Origin: Zea mays
Taxonomy: Eukaryota > Streptophyta > Magnoliopsida > Poales > Poaceae
Assembly: GCF_902167145.1 (NCBI RefSeq)
Contig: NC_050099.1
Location: forward strand, 238,588,588 to 238,652,587
Direction: 5' to 3'
Length of the DNA stretch: 64,000 nt
Numbering within the stretch: the first letter of the stretch is position 1; every line of letters begins with the position of its first letter. This document shows positions 1 through 10,249 of this stretch, piece after piece. The position numbers and the translations under genes are program-made. The notes below the pieces were generated by a model, which saw nothing but the letters and a program-made list of their open reading frames with translations, searched no databases and was not told the DNA's origin.

Positions 1-1392
1 TGTCGACCCATTCAGCCACGAAGTCCGCCAAGATCTGGGACTTGATGGCCTTCCAGGGGCGAACGAGATTGTTTCGCCCATGATTCCCACCATCCACTTT
101 GCGATTCTACCCGAGGCCTCTCAGCACTGGATGATCTCCCCCAGGGGGAAGGATGATACCACAGTCACCGGATGAGACTCGAAGTAGTGTCGCAACTTCC
201 GCCGCGTCAGGATCACCGCGTACAGCAGCTTCTGAATTTGTGGGTAGTGGATCTTGGTCTCGGACAGTACCTCGCTGATGAAGTAGACTGGCCTTTGGAC
301 GGGCAATGCACGCCCCTCTTCTCGTCTCTCAACCACGATCGCGGCGCTAACCACCTGAGTGGTCGCGGCGACGTAGATCAAGAGGGCTTCTCCGGCAGCG
401 GGAGGCACCAAGATGGGCGCGTTGGTGAGGAGCGCCTTCAGGTTCCCGAGGGCTTCCTCGGCCTCAGGGGTCCAAGTGAAGCACTCGACCTTCCTTAAGA
501 GGCGGTACAGAGGCAGGCCTCTTTCGCCGAGGCGTGAGATGAAGCGGCTCAAAGCCGCAAGACATCCCATGACTCTCTGTACGCCTTTCAAGTCCTTGAT
601 GGGCCCCATGCTGGTGATGGCCGCGATCTTCTCCGGGTTGGCCTCGATGCCTCGCTCGGAGACAATGAACCCCAAGAGCATGCCTCGGGGAACCCCAAAG
701 ACACACTTCTCGGGATTAAGCTTCACGCCTTTCGCCTTGAGACATTGGAACGTCACTTCAAGGTCGGAAAGGAGGTCGGAGGCTTTCCTTGTCTTGACTA
801 CGATGTCATCGACGTAGGCCTCGACCGTCCGGCCAATGTGTTCGCCGAACACATGGTTCATGCACCGCTGGTACGTCGCACCCGCATTCCTCAAGTCGAA
901 CGGCATGGTGACATGGCAGTACATGCCGAAGGGTGTGATGAAAGAAGTCGCGAGCTGGTCGGACTCTTTCATCCTGATTTGGTGATACCCTGAGTAGGCA
1001 TCGAGGAAAGACAGGGTTTCGCACCCAGCAGTGGAATCCACGATTTGATCGATGCGAGGCAGAGGGTAGGGAACCTTCGGACATGCTTTGTTTAGACCAG
1101 TGTAGTCTACACACATCCGCCATTTCCCTCCTTTCTTTCTCACAAGCACAGGGTTGGCAAGCCATTCGGGATGGAATACCTCTTTGATGAACCCTGTCGC
1201 CATTAGCTTGTGGATCTCCTCGCCTATGGCTCTGCGCTTTTCTTCGTCGAATCGGCGCAGAGGCTGCTTGACGGGTCGGGCTCCAGCTCGGATATCCAGC
1301 GAGTGCTCGGCGACATCCCTCGGTATGCCAGGCATGTCCGAGGGACTCCACGTGAAAACGTCGGCGTTTGCGCGGAGAAAGTCGACGAGCAC
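1..1392 (-). pseudogene. gypsy pol: reverse transcriptase and start of RNase H
   Basis: The frame 1392-121 encodes a Ty3-type RT of about 423 residues. It shows the entry block with LANPVLVRKKGGKWRMCVDY, the catalytic loop AYVDDIVVKT near residue 195, the thumb, and a start of the RNase H domain with FTWTPEAEEAL and YVAATT. In life it would copy the element RNA into DNA in virus-like particles. The frame is closed at both ends. A TAG separates it from the upstream protease frame at about 1393-1395, and a TGA at about 121-123 cuts the RNase H domain. Reading on to position 1 restores recognisable sequence (REASGR-like region, then a second RNase H segment), so these are single nonsense changes rather than natural ends. 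Confidence 0.85.
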
Positions 1393-1398
1393 TGCTTC

Positions 1399-4300
1399 CT
1401 ATTTGGGATCGAGCTCGGAGCCGATCCGGATATGCTTGGAAGCGTCGTTGCTGGGGTCGAGGGGGACGGACTTAACCGTCTCCGCTGGTTCGAAGTTGCC
1501 GGCGTGGCGCTTCACGTCTGGCACCTCCTTAGAGAGGCTCTCCAGGTCGGCGATGAGGGCCTCGGACTCGGCGAGGGCCTCGGCGTACTCCACGCACTCG
1601 ACGTCGCATTCGAACGCGTGTCGGTACGTGGGGCCGACGGTGATGACCCCGTTGGGGCCCGACATCTTGAGCTTGAGGTAGGTGTAGTTGGGGACGGCCA
1701 TGAACTTCGCGTAGCATGGCCTCCCCAACACTGCGTGGTAGGTTCCTCGGAACCCGACCACCTCGAACGTGAGGGTCTCCCTTCGAAAGTTGGAGGGTGT
1801 TCCGAAGCAGATGGGAAGGTCGAGTTGTCCGAGGGGCTGGACGTGCTTCCCGGGAACGATCCCGTGGAAAGGCGCAGCGCCTGCCCGGACCGAGGACAGA
1901 TCAACACGCAGGAGCCCGAGGGTCTCGGCATAGATGATGTTGAGGCTGCTGCCTCCGTCCATGAGGACCTTGGTGAGCCTGACGTCGCCGATGATGGGGT
2001 CGACAACGAGCGGGTATTTCCCCGGGCTCGGCACGTGGTCGGGGTGGTCGGCTTGGTCGAAGGTGATGGGCTTGTCGGACCAGTCTAGGTAGACTGGCGC
2101 CGCCACCTTTACCGAACAGACCTCCCGACAGTCTTGCTTGTGGTGCCGAGACGAGGCGTTTGCCGCTTGCCCACCGTAGATCATGAAGCAGTCGCGGACC
2201 TCGAGGAACTCTCCTGCCTGGGGATCTTCCTTCTTGTCGTCGTCGTGAGCCCTGCCACCCTCCGCGGGTGGCCCGGCTCTGTGGAAGTGGCGCCGAAGCA
2301 TAGCGCACTCCTCAAGGGTGTGCTTGACGGGCCCCTGATGATAGGGGCACGGCTCCTTGAGCATCTTGTCGAAGAGGTTGGCACCTCCGGGGGGTTTCCG
2401 AGGGTTCTTGTGCTCGGCGGCGGTAACAAGGTCCACGTCAGCAGCATCGCGTTTCGCTTGCGACATCTTCTTGCCTTTCTTCCTGGCGCCACGCTGAGTA
2501 GACGCCTCGAGGGCATCTTCTGGTGGGCGGCCCTGGGGCTGCTTGTCCTTCCGGAAGATAGCCTCAACCGCCTCCTGGCTAGAGGCGAACTTGGTGGCGA
2601 TGTCCATCAGCTCGCTCGCCCTGGTGGGGGTCTTTCGACCCAGCTTGCTGACCAGGTCGCGGCAAGTGGTGCCGGCGAGGAACGCGCCGATGACATCTGA
2701 ATCGGTGATGTTGGGCAGCTCGGTGCGCTGCTTCGAGAATCGCTGGATGTAGTCCCGGAGAGACTCTCTCGGCTGCTGTCGGCAGCTTCGGAGGTCCCAG
2801 GAGTTCCCAGGGCGCACGTACGTGCCCTGGAAATTGCCGGCGAAGGCTTGGACTAGGTCGTCCCAGTTGGAGATCTGCCTCGGAGGCAGGTGCTCCAACC
2901 AGGCGCGAGCGGTGTCGGAGAGGAACAGGGGGAGGTTGCGGATGATGAGGTTGTCATCGTCCGTTCCACCTAGTTGGCAGGCCAGCCGGTAGTCTGCGAG
3001 CCACAGTTCCGGTCTCGTCTCCCCCGAGTACTTTGTGATAGTAGTCGGGGTTCGGAACCGGGTCTGGAACGGTGCCCGTCGTATGGCGCGGCTGAAAGCC
3101 TGCGGACCGGGTGGTTCGGGCGAGGGACTCCGATCCTCCCCGCTGTCGTAGCGTCCCCCACGCCTGGGGTGGTAGCCTCGGCGCACCCTTTCGTCGAGGT
3201 GGGCCCGACGGTTGCGGTGATGGTGCTCGTTGCCGAGGCGACCCGGGGCCACAGGCGCTGTGTCGCGCGTGCGCCCGGTGTGGACCGAGGCTTCCCGCAT
3301 GAATCGGGAAGTCGCGGCGTGATGTTCTGAGGGGTACCCCTGCCTTCGGGAGGCAGAGCTCTTGGCCCGTCGGACCGCGACGCCCTCTAGGAGATTCTTG
3401 AGCTCTCCCTGGATTCGCCGCCCCTCGGTGGTTGATGGCTCCGGCATAGCGCGGAGAAGCATTGCCGCTGCAGCCAGGTTCTGGCCGACTCCACTGGAAG
3501 CGGGTGGCGGCCTCACCCTGACATCGTCGGCGATGCGGTGCTGGATACCCTGGGGTAGATGGCGCACTTCTCCGGATGGAGGTTGTCCCGCCCATTCCTG
3601 CCCGATGTCCCGGCGGATCGGCTCAAGTGTTCCTGCTCCCTCGTCGAGCCTGGCCTGCACCCCGCGGATTTGCTCGAGCTGTGGGTCATGACCCCCCGCC
3701 TGAACGGGGACCACATCTAGCTCCCGTAGGATGTCAACGCGAGGCACAGGCCTAGGGAGATCACCGTCCTCCGGCATACCAAGATGGTTGCCTTCGGAGG
3801 GACCCCCTAGATCGACGTGGAAACATTCACGACTTGGGCCGCAGTCCTCGTCGCCGAGGCTGCGGCTACCGTCGGAACAGTCGGAAAGGCAGTAGTCACA
3901 TGCGGTCATGAAGTCCCGCATGGCACTGGGGTTACCAAGTCCGGAGAAATCCCAACAGAAGTCGGACACGTCATCTTCCTCGGACCCCGAGGGCCCATAG
4001 GTCGAGACGTCCGTCAGCCGGTCCCAGGGTGACCGCATACGAAACCCCAGAGGGTTTGGACTCGCCTCTACGAGAGCGTCCGCCAAAGCGAAGTCGCTTG
4101 GCGGGTCGAGGCTGAATCCAAAGGGCGTGAGATGGGAATCAGTGGGTACCTCTTGGTCAACGGGCGGTGACGAGGTCACGTCAGGGACTGACTGCACCGT
4201 TGTCTCAGGTACGAGGGTGACGCCCAGCAAGCCTTTGGCGAGCGTGCTAGCGTCGTCTGTTTGCTTGGAATTGGTGTGTTGCAGGGAGACGGCGCTCGTC

Positions 4301-4473
4301 TTCGTCTCAAACGCGAGGTCGATGCCCGATGTGCCCCCCGTTGGGGCGCCGGCGCCGTCGACTCGCTCGACAGCCGACGAGGTGCCGCCTCCTGCCTGGC
4401 CTTGGTTGCCCCGCCTCCTCCTCCGTCGGCGGGGGAGAGGGCGGGGTGAGCTCGAATGTTGTTCTTCCACCAT
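1399..4473 (-). CDS. gypsy gag-protease polyprotein
   Basis: This is a 1024-residue open frame. The N-terminal third is low complexity and arginine rich. A retrotransposon gag domain follows at roughly residues 460-600, with the typical WLEHLPPRQISNWDDL block. A degenerate Cys-His knuckle (CPYHQGPVKHTLEEC) lies near residue 720. An aspartic protease is near residues 820-960, with the active-site motif LMDGGSSLNIIY. Gag forms the particle and the protease would process the polyprotein. In the family the frame continues into RT, but here a TAG stops it at 1393-1399. The start at 4473 is the first Met after the leader. The frame itself has no internal stop, which is better preservation than in the neighbouring copia copies. 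Confidence 0.85.
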   Translation of the reverse strand: MVEEQHSSSPRPLPRRRRRRRGNQGQAGGGTSSAVERVDGAGAPTGGTSGIDLAFETKTSAVSLQHTNSKQTDDASTLAKGLLGVTLVPETTVQSVPDVTSSPPVDQEVPTDSHLTPFGFSLDPPSDFALADALVEASPNPLGFRMRSPWDRLTDVSTYGPSGSEEDDVSDFCWDFSGLGNPSAMRDFMTACDYCLSDCSDGSRSLGDEDCGPSRECFHVDLGGPSEGNHLGMPEDGDLPRPVPRVDILRELDVVPVQAGGHDPQLEQIRGVQARLDEGAGTLEPIRRDIGQEWAGQPPSGEVRHLPQGIQHRIADDVRVRPPPASSGVGQNLAAAAMLLRAMPEPSTTEGRRIQGELKNLLEGVAVRRAKSSASRRQGYPSEHHAATSRFMREASVHTGRTRDTAPVAPGRLGNEHHHRNRRAHLDERVRRGYHPRRGGRYDSGEDRSPSPEPPGPQAFSRAIRRAPFQTRFRTPTTITKYSGETRPELWLADYRLACQLGGTDDDNLIIRNLPLFLSDTARAWLEHLPPRQISNWDDLVQAFAGNFQGTYVRPGNSWDLRSCRQQPRESLRDYIQRFSKQRTELPNITDSDVIGAFLAGTTCRDLVSKLGRKTPTRASELMDIATKFASSQEAVEAIFRKDKQPQGRPPEDALEASTQRGARKKGKKMSQAKRDAADVDLVTAAEHKNPRKPPGGANLFDKMLKEPCPYHQGPVKHTLEECAMLRRHFHRAGPPAEGGRAHDDDKKEDPQAGEFLEVRDCFMIYGGQAANASSRHHKQDCREVCSVKVAAPVYLDWSDKPITFDQADHPDHVPSPGKYPLVVDPIIGDVRLTKVLMDGGSSLNIIYAETLGLLRVDLSSVRAGAAPFHGIVPGKHVQPLGQLDLPICFGTPSNFRRETLTFEVVGFRGTYHAVLGRPCYAKFMAVPNYTYLKLKMSGPNGVITVGPTYRHAFECDVECVEYAEALAESEALIADLESLSKEVPDVKRHAGNFEPAETVKSVPLDPSNDASKHIRIGSELDPK

Positions 4474-4685
4474 GCGGGGAAGACGTCGTCGATTCCGCCG
4501 CCGGCGGGCAGGCTATCGGCCGCCATTGTCGCTGTCGCACGGCGGGGGAAGGAGTATCATGTCGTAGCTGCCGTCGAGGGACATGAACTCAAGACTCCCG
4601 AAACGGAGCACCGTCCCGGGCTGGAAAGGTTGCTGGAGACTGCCCATCTGGAGCTTGACGGGAAGCTGTTCGTCAACATGCAGCA

Positions 4686-4707
4686 GGCCCCTATCTGGCG
4701 CGCCAAC
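4686..4707 (-). other. primer-binding region of the gypsy element
   Basis: On the - strand the sequence right after the LTR end reads TTGGCGCGCCAGATAGGGG. It sits where a tRNA primer-binding site belongs. I did not match it to a particular tRNA, so the position is firm but the primer identity is open. Confidence 0.6.
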
Positions 4708-6318
4708 TGTCGGCGTTTCGAGACCGGGGGGTCCCTGGACCGACGAGTGAAATGTCGCGTGCCCCAGCCAGATGGGTCGGCGCGAGACGGAGCACGAAGG
4801 GGGGGGGAAGGAAGCCGGAGCGAGAGAGAGGGGTGGAAATCCCGCGGCCTTCATGTTTGTCCCGCGCCCAGGTCGGGTGCGCTTGCAGTAGAGGGTTACA
4901 AGCGTCCACGTGGGAGGGGAGCGAGCGGCCTCACGCGAGCGCCTGTCCCGTCCTCTTCCTCGCGCGGCCAACCCTCTGTAAGAGGGCCCTGGTCCTTCCT
5001 TTTATAGGCGTAAGGAGAGGATCCAGGTGTACAATGGGGGGTGTAGCAGAGTGCTACCGTGTCTAGCAGAGGAGAGCTAGCGCCCTAAGTACATGCCATC
5101 GTGGCAGCTGGAGAGGTTTTGGCACCCTGTTCGTGTGGTGTCGTGGCCGTCGGAGGAGCGCTGGAGCCTGGCGGAAGGACAACTGTCGGGGCTGTCGAGT
5201 CCTTGCTGACGTCCTCTTGCTTCCGTAAGGGGCTGAGAGCCGTCGTCGTCATAGAGCGTGCGGGGCACCATCATTACTTGTCTGGCGGAGCGAGCCAGAT
5301 GGGACGCCGGTCTTGTTCCCCGTAGCCTGAGTCAGCTTGGGGTAGGGTAATGATGGAGCCTCCTGTTGACGTGGTCGGTCCGTGCCCTAGGTTGGGCGAC
5401 GTGGAGGCTCCTCCGAGGTCGAGGTCAAGTCTGTTTTCCGATTTGAGGTCGAGTCCGAGCCCCTGGGTCGGGCGAGGCGGAGACCGTCGACGGAGGCCAG
5501 GGCTGAGTCCGAGCCCTAGGGTCGGGCAAAGCGGAGTTCGTCGTCTTCAGGGGCCGAGCCCGAGTCCGAGCCCTGGGGTCAGGCGGAGCGGAGTTCGTCG
5601 TCTTCCGGGGCTGAGCCCGAGTCCGAGCCCTGGGTCGGGTGGAGCGGAGTTCGCCGTCTTCCGGGGCTGAGCCCGAGTCCGAGCCCTGGGTCGGTCGGAG
5701 CGGAGTTCGCCGTCTTCCGGGGCTGAGCCCGAGTCCGAGCCCTGGGTCGGGCGGAGCAGAGTTCGCCATCTTCCGGGGCTGAGCCCGAGTCCGAGCCCTG
5801 GGTCGGGCGGAGCGGAGTTTCCTATGGTGCCTGAGGCCGGGCCTGGCTGCCTGTCAGCCTCACTCTGTCGATTGGCACAGCAGTCGGAGCGGCGCAGGCG
5901 GCGCTGTCCTTCTGTCAGGCCGGTCAGTGGTGCGGCGAAGTGACTGCGGTCACTTCGGCTCTGTCGACTGGAGGACGTGCGTCAGGATAAAGGTGTCAGG
6001 CCACCTTTGCATTAAATGCCCCTGCGATTTGGTCGGTTGGCGTGGCAGTTTGGCCAGGGTTGCTTCTTGGCGAAGACTGGGCCTCGGGCGAGCCGGAAGT
6101 ATGTTCGTCGCTGGAGGGGGGCCTCGGGCGAGACGTAGATCCTCCGGGGTCGGCTGCCCTTGCCCGAGGCTGGGCTCGAGCGAGGCGTGATCGAGTCCCT
6201 CGAATGGACCGATCCCTGACTTAGTCGCACCCATCAGGCCTTTGCAGGTTTGTGCTGATGGGGGTTACCAGCTGAGAATTAGGAGTCTTGAGGGTACCCC
6301 TAATTATGGTCCCCGACA
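4708..6318 (-). repeat. gypsy 5' LTR (1611 bp)
   Basis: The LTR is bounded by the inverted termini TGTCGG (4708) and CCGACA (6318). It is GC rich and, on the element strand, contains the promoter and RNA start. The outer edge abuts copia integrase codons. The partner LTR lies outside the window, so age cannot be estimated. Several open frames in it are accidental by-products of the GC-rich repeats. Confidence 0.9.
5470..5822. repeat. 56-57 bp tandem repeat inside the gypsy LTR
   Basis: About six head-to-tail copies of a GC-rich unit are present. The marker GCGGAGTTCG (one copy GCAGAGTTCG) recurs at 5531, 5588, 5644, 5700 and 5756, with a partial copy near 5812. The spacing of 56-57 bp is nearly constant, and later copies are almost identical, so the array expanded recently or is being homogenised. 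Confidence 0.85.
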
Positions 6319-7638
6319 AAGATCAACTTGTTCCACTTGGGAGCCATTAGTCTCCTCAAACACAATGTCACAAGAAACTTCAACTAATCCAGTAGATTTG
6401 TTGAAGACTCTGTATGCCCTTGTGTTTGAATCATATCCTAGTAAAAAGCCTTCTACAACCTTAGGAGCAAATTTAGATTTTCTACCTCTTTTAACAAGAA
6501 TAAAACATTTGCTTCCAAAGACTCTAAAATATGAAACATTGGGCTTTTTACCGGTAAGGAGTTCATAAGATGTCTTCTTAAGGATACGATGAAGGTAGAG
6601 CTGGTTGATGGAGTAGTAAGCAGTGTTGATTGCTTCCGCCCAAAACCGGTCCAATGTCTTGTACTCATCAAGCATGGTTCTTGCCATGTCCAGTAGAGTT
6701 ATATTCTTCCTCTCCACTACACCATTTTGTTGAGGTGTGTAGGGAGAAGAGAACTCATGCTTGATGCCCTCATCCTCAAGAAAGCCTTCAATTTGAGAGT
6801 TCTTGAACTCCGTCCCATTGTCGCTTCTTATCTTTTTGATCCTTAATCCGAACTCATTTTGAGCCCGTCTTAAGAATCCCTTTAAGGTCTCTTGGGTTTG
6901 AGATTTTTCTAGCAAAAAGAATGCCCAAGTGAAGCGAGAATAATCATCCACAATTACAAGACAATACTTACTCCCGTCGATGCTTATGTAAGCGATCGGG
7001 CCGAATAAATCCATGTGGAGTAGCTCAAGCGGCTTGTCGGTCGTCATGATTTTCTTGTGTGGATGATGGGCGCCAACTTGCTTTCCTGCTTGACATGCGC
7101 TATAAATCTTGTCTTTCTCAAAATAAACATTTGTTAGTCCTAAAATGTGTTCTCCCTTTAGAAGCTTGTGAAGATTCTTCATTCCAACATGGGCTAGTCG
7201 GCGATGCCAGAGCCAACCCATATTAGTCTTAGCAATTAAACAAGTGTTGAGTTCAGCTGTGTTTTCATTAAAATCAACTAAATATAGCTGGACCTCTAAC
7301 ACTCCTTTAAATGCTATTGAATCGTCACTTCTTCTAAAGACAGTAACACCTAAATCTGTAAAAGGACAGTTGTAGCCCATTTTACATAATTGAGAAACAG
7401 AAAGCAAGTTGTAATCTAAAGAATCTACAAGAAAAACATTGGAAATAGAGTGGTCAGGTGATATAGCAATTTTACCAAGTCCTTTGACCAAACCTTGATT
7501 TCCATCCTCGAATATGATAGCTCTTTGGAGATCTTCATTTTTCTCATAGGAGGAGACCATTCTTTTATCCCCTATCATGTGGCTTGTGCATCCGCTATCA
7601 ATTATCCAACTTGAACCCCCGGATGCATAAACCTGCAA
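6319..7638 (-). pseudogene. copia pol: protease and integrase, truncated by insertion
   Basis: The frame starts with the protease active site block (WIIDSGCTSHM) and runs into integrase. The HHCC finger is visible as H-x4-H ... CxxC near residues 145-185. The core carries D in HMDLFGP, D in IRSDNGTEF and E in NGVVERKN, that is the D,D-35-E triad, followed by the C-terminal GKKPNVSYFRVFGSKCF block. The other two copies continue past a VEQVDL motif. Here the gypsy LTR starts exactly after it, removing the rest of pol. In an intact element integrase inserts the cDNA into the host genome. Confidence 0.88.
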
Positions 7639-7644
7639 AAAAAA

Positions 7645-10204
7645 TTATGCCTTGTTCTTAGGTACCCAAACAGTCTTGGGTCCTTTCACGTTAGAAACAA
7701 GCACCTTGGGTACCAAAACACAAGTCTTTGAGCCCTTGTGTTTGCCCCCAACATATTTGGCAACTACTTTGCTTGATTTGTTAGTTAAAACATAAGATGC
7801 ATCAAAAGGCTTAAATGATATGTTTTGTTCATTTGATGCAACAGAAAATTTTTTTCTAGGCATTTTAACATGTGTGGTATGCCTAGAGCTAGGTGCCTCA
7901 TTCTTATACATGAAAGCATGATGAGAAACAGTGTGAGGTTTTCTAGCATGAATTCTTCTAATTTTGTGCTCAGGATAATTAGCAGGATATAAAATATAGC
8001 CCTCATTATCCTGAACCATGGGAGCCTTACCCTTAACAAAATTAGACAATCTTTTAGGGGCATTAAGCTTGACATTGCTTCCCTGTTGGAAACCAATGCC
8101 ATCCTTAATGCCAGGGTGTCTCCCATTATAAAGCATGCTTCTAGCAAATCTAAACTTTTCATTTTCAATTTCATGCTCATTAATTTTAGCAGTTAATTGA
8201 GCTATATGATCATTTTGTTGTTTGATAAGAGCAAGGTGATCATTAATAGCTTCAACATTAATATCTCTACATCTAGTGCAAATGGAAACATGCTCGACAG
8301 TAGATGTACATGGTTTGCAAATATTTAATTCATCTATCTTAGCATGTAATATGGCATTCTCATTTCTAAGATAGGAAATAGAATCATTGCAAACATTTAA
8401 CTCTCTAACATTAGAAATTAAACTAGCATTTTTAGTCCTAAGGCTAGAAATTGATTCATTCAATTTATCAATCTTAGCATTTAAACTAGTATTTTCATTT
8501 CTAAGACTGGTAATTGAATCATGGCAAATGCTAAGCTCATTAGTCAGGTTTTCACATTTCTCTACTTTCTGAGCATAAGCATTTTTCACTTTAACATGTT
8601 TTTATTTTCTTTAATAAGGAATTCCTCTTGGCTGTCTAAGAGTTCATCCTTCTCATGAATGGCTCCTATCAATTCATTCAATTTTTATTTTTGTTCCATG
8701 TTGAGGTTAGCAAAAAGAGTAAGTAAATCATCTTCGTCTTCACTAGAACTACCCTCATCACTAGATGTTGTATACTTGGGGTGGTTCTAGATTGTACCTT
8801 CTTCTTTTTGCCGTCCTTGGCCATGAAACACTTGTGGCCGACGTTGGGGAAGAGGAGGCCCTTGTTGACGGTGATGTTGGCGGCGTCCTCGTCGGAGGAG
8901 GACTCGATGGAGCTCTCGTCGGAGTCCCATTCCCGACACACGTGGGCATCACCACCCTTCTTCTTGTAGTACCTCTTCTTCTCCTTCTTCTTCCCCTTCT
9001 TGTCTTCGCCCCTGTCACTATCACTAAACATTGGGCATTTAGCGATAAAATGACCGGGCTTACAACATTTGTAGCACACACTTTTGGAGCGGGGTTTGTA
9101 GTCCTTCCCCCTCCTTTGCTTGAGGATTTGGCGAAAGCTCTTGATGATGAGCGCCATCTCCTCGTTGTCAAGCTTGGAGGCGTCGATTGGAAGCCTACTT
9201 GATGTAGACTCCTTCTCTTCTTCCGTCGCCTTGAATGCGACGGGTTGCACCTCGAGTGTGGAGGTGGCACCTTGCTCCAAGTTGACAATATGTTTGGAGT
9301 CTTTGATCATAAGTTCAAAGCTCACAAACTTGCCAATAACTTCCTCGGGAGACATCTGTTTATATCTAGGATGTCCATGGATTAGTTGCACTTGAGTGGG
9401 ATCACGAAAAACAAGTGATCTAAGAATAACCTTGACCATTTTATGGTCATCCCACTTGGTGCTCTCGAGGTTGCACACTTGGTTCACCAAGGTCTTGAGC
9501 CGGTTGTACATTGCTTGTGGCTCCTCTCCCTTGTTGAGGATGAATCGACCAAGTTCTCCCTCGATCATTTCGCGCTTGGTGATTTTGGTCGCCTCATCCC
9601 CTTCGTGTGTCGTTTTGAGGACGTCCTAAATTTCTTTGGCGCTCTTTAACCCTTGCACCTTGTTATACTCCTCTCGACGCAAGGAGGCGAGGAGTATAGT
9701 TGTGGCTTGGGAGTTACAGTGCCTAATTTGGGTGACCTCGTCCCAGTCGTAACCTTCGTCCCCCACCTTAGGTATATGCACTCCAAACTCAACAATGTCC
9801 CAAATGCTTGCGTGGAGTGAGGTTAGGTGATGCCTCCTTTTATCACTCCACATACAATAATCTTCACCATCAAAATATGGTGGTTTGCCTAAGGAAACGG
9901 AAAGTAGAAGAGCGCGCTTAGAAATATGGGGATAGCGAAGGGGCATCTTACTATACTTCTTGCGCTTATGGCGCTTAGAAGCAACGGATGCCTCGGAGCT
10001 TGATGTGGAGGGCGATGATGAGTCGGTCTCGTAGTAGACCACCTTCTTCATCTTCTTTTTGTTGTCGCCACTCCGATGCGACTTGATGGAGGGAGGGGAT
10101 CCCTCCATGGCTTTGTTGCCGGACTCCCTTGATGGAGCCTTCCCAAGGCTTGCGGGCTTGTCGCCGGTTTCGATCTCCCTCTTGGCATGACCTCCTGACA
10201 TCAC
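7645..10204 (-). pseudogene. copia gag with zinc knuckle and coiled coil, broken
   Basis: Three frame segments make up gag. 10204-9626 is the N-terminal part with a Lys/Ser-rich start and KPPYFDGEDYCMWSDKRRHH. 9568-8678 carries the UBN2-like gag core and the zinc knuckle CYKCCKPGHFIAKCP (C-x2-C-x4-H-x4-C). 8589-7645 is a long heptad-rich coiled coil followed by a basic C-terminus ending VWVPKNKA. A TAG replaces a Trp codon in the KEIWDVL region near 9628, and a second break lies at 8590-8677. Gag would assemble the particle. The C-terminal coiled coil is characteristic of Sireviruses. Confidence 0.85.
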
Positions 10205-10235
10205 TTCGAGTTGTTAGACTCTAATGAAGCACCGA

Positions 10236-10247
10236 GCTCCGATACCA
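10236..10247 (-). other. primer-binding site of Sirevirus A (tRNA-iMet type)
   Basis: The element strand reads TGGTATCGGAGC two bases inside the LTR. Copies B and D have TGGTATCAGAGC, the usual complement to the initiator Met tRNA 3' end, so copy A has one mismatch. Confidence 0.85.
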
Positions 10248-10249
10248 AT

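Larger units (their letters stand above)
1..6318 (-). mobile_element. Ty3/gypsy LTR retrotransposon, Huck-like, 5' half
   Basis: The element reads right to left: 5' LTR (4708-6318), primer-binding region, gag-protease, then reverse transcriptase running off the left window edge. The order protease-RT with YVDD in the RT and the LTR termini TGTCGG..CGACA are those of plant Ty3/gypsy elements. The inner LTR edge meets copia integrase sequence at 6319, so this copy inserted into Sirevirus A. The 3' half, including integrase and the second LTR, should lie outside the window. The name Huck rests on my memory of the LTR start and GC-rich repeats, so treat the family assignment as tentative. Two nonsense codons in pol make the copy non-autonomous. 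Confidence 0.9.

Noticed and set aside
4176..5007. Long open frames on both strands in the gypsy leader and LTR
   Set aside because: GC-rich DNA lacks stop codons by chance; translations are Arg/Pro/Gly-rich with no domain and overlap the real gag leader or LTR.
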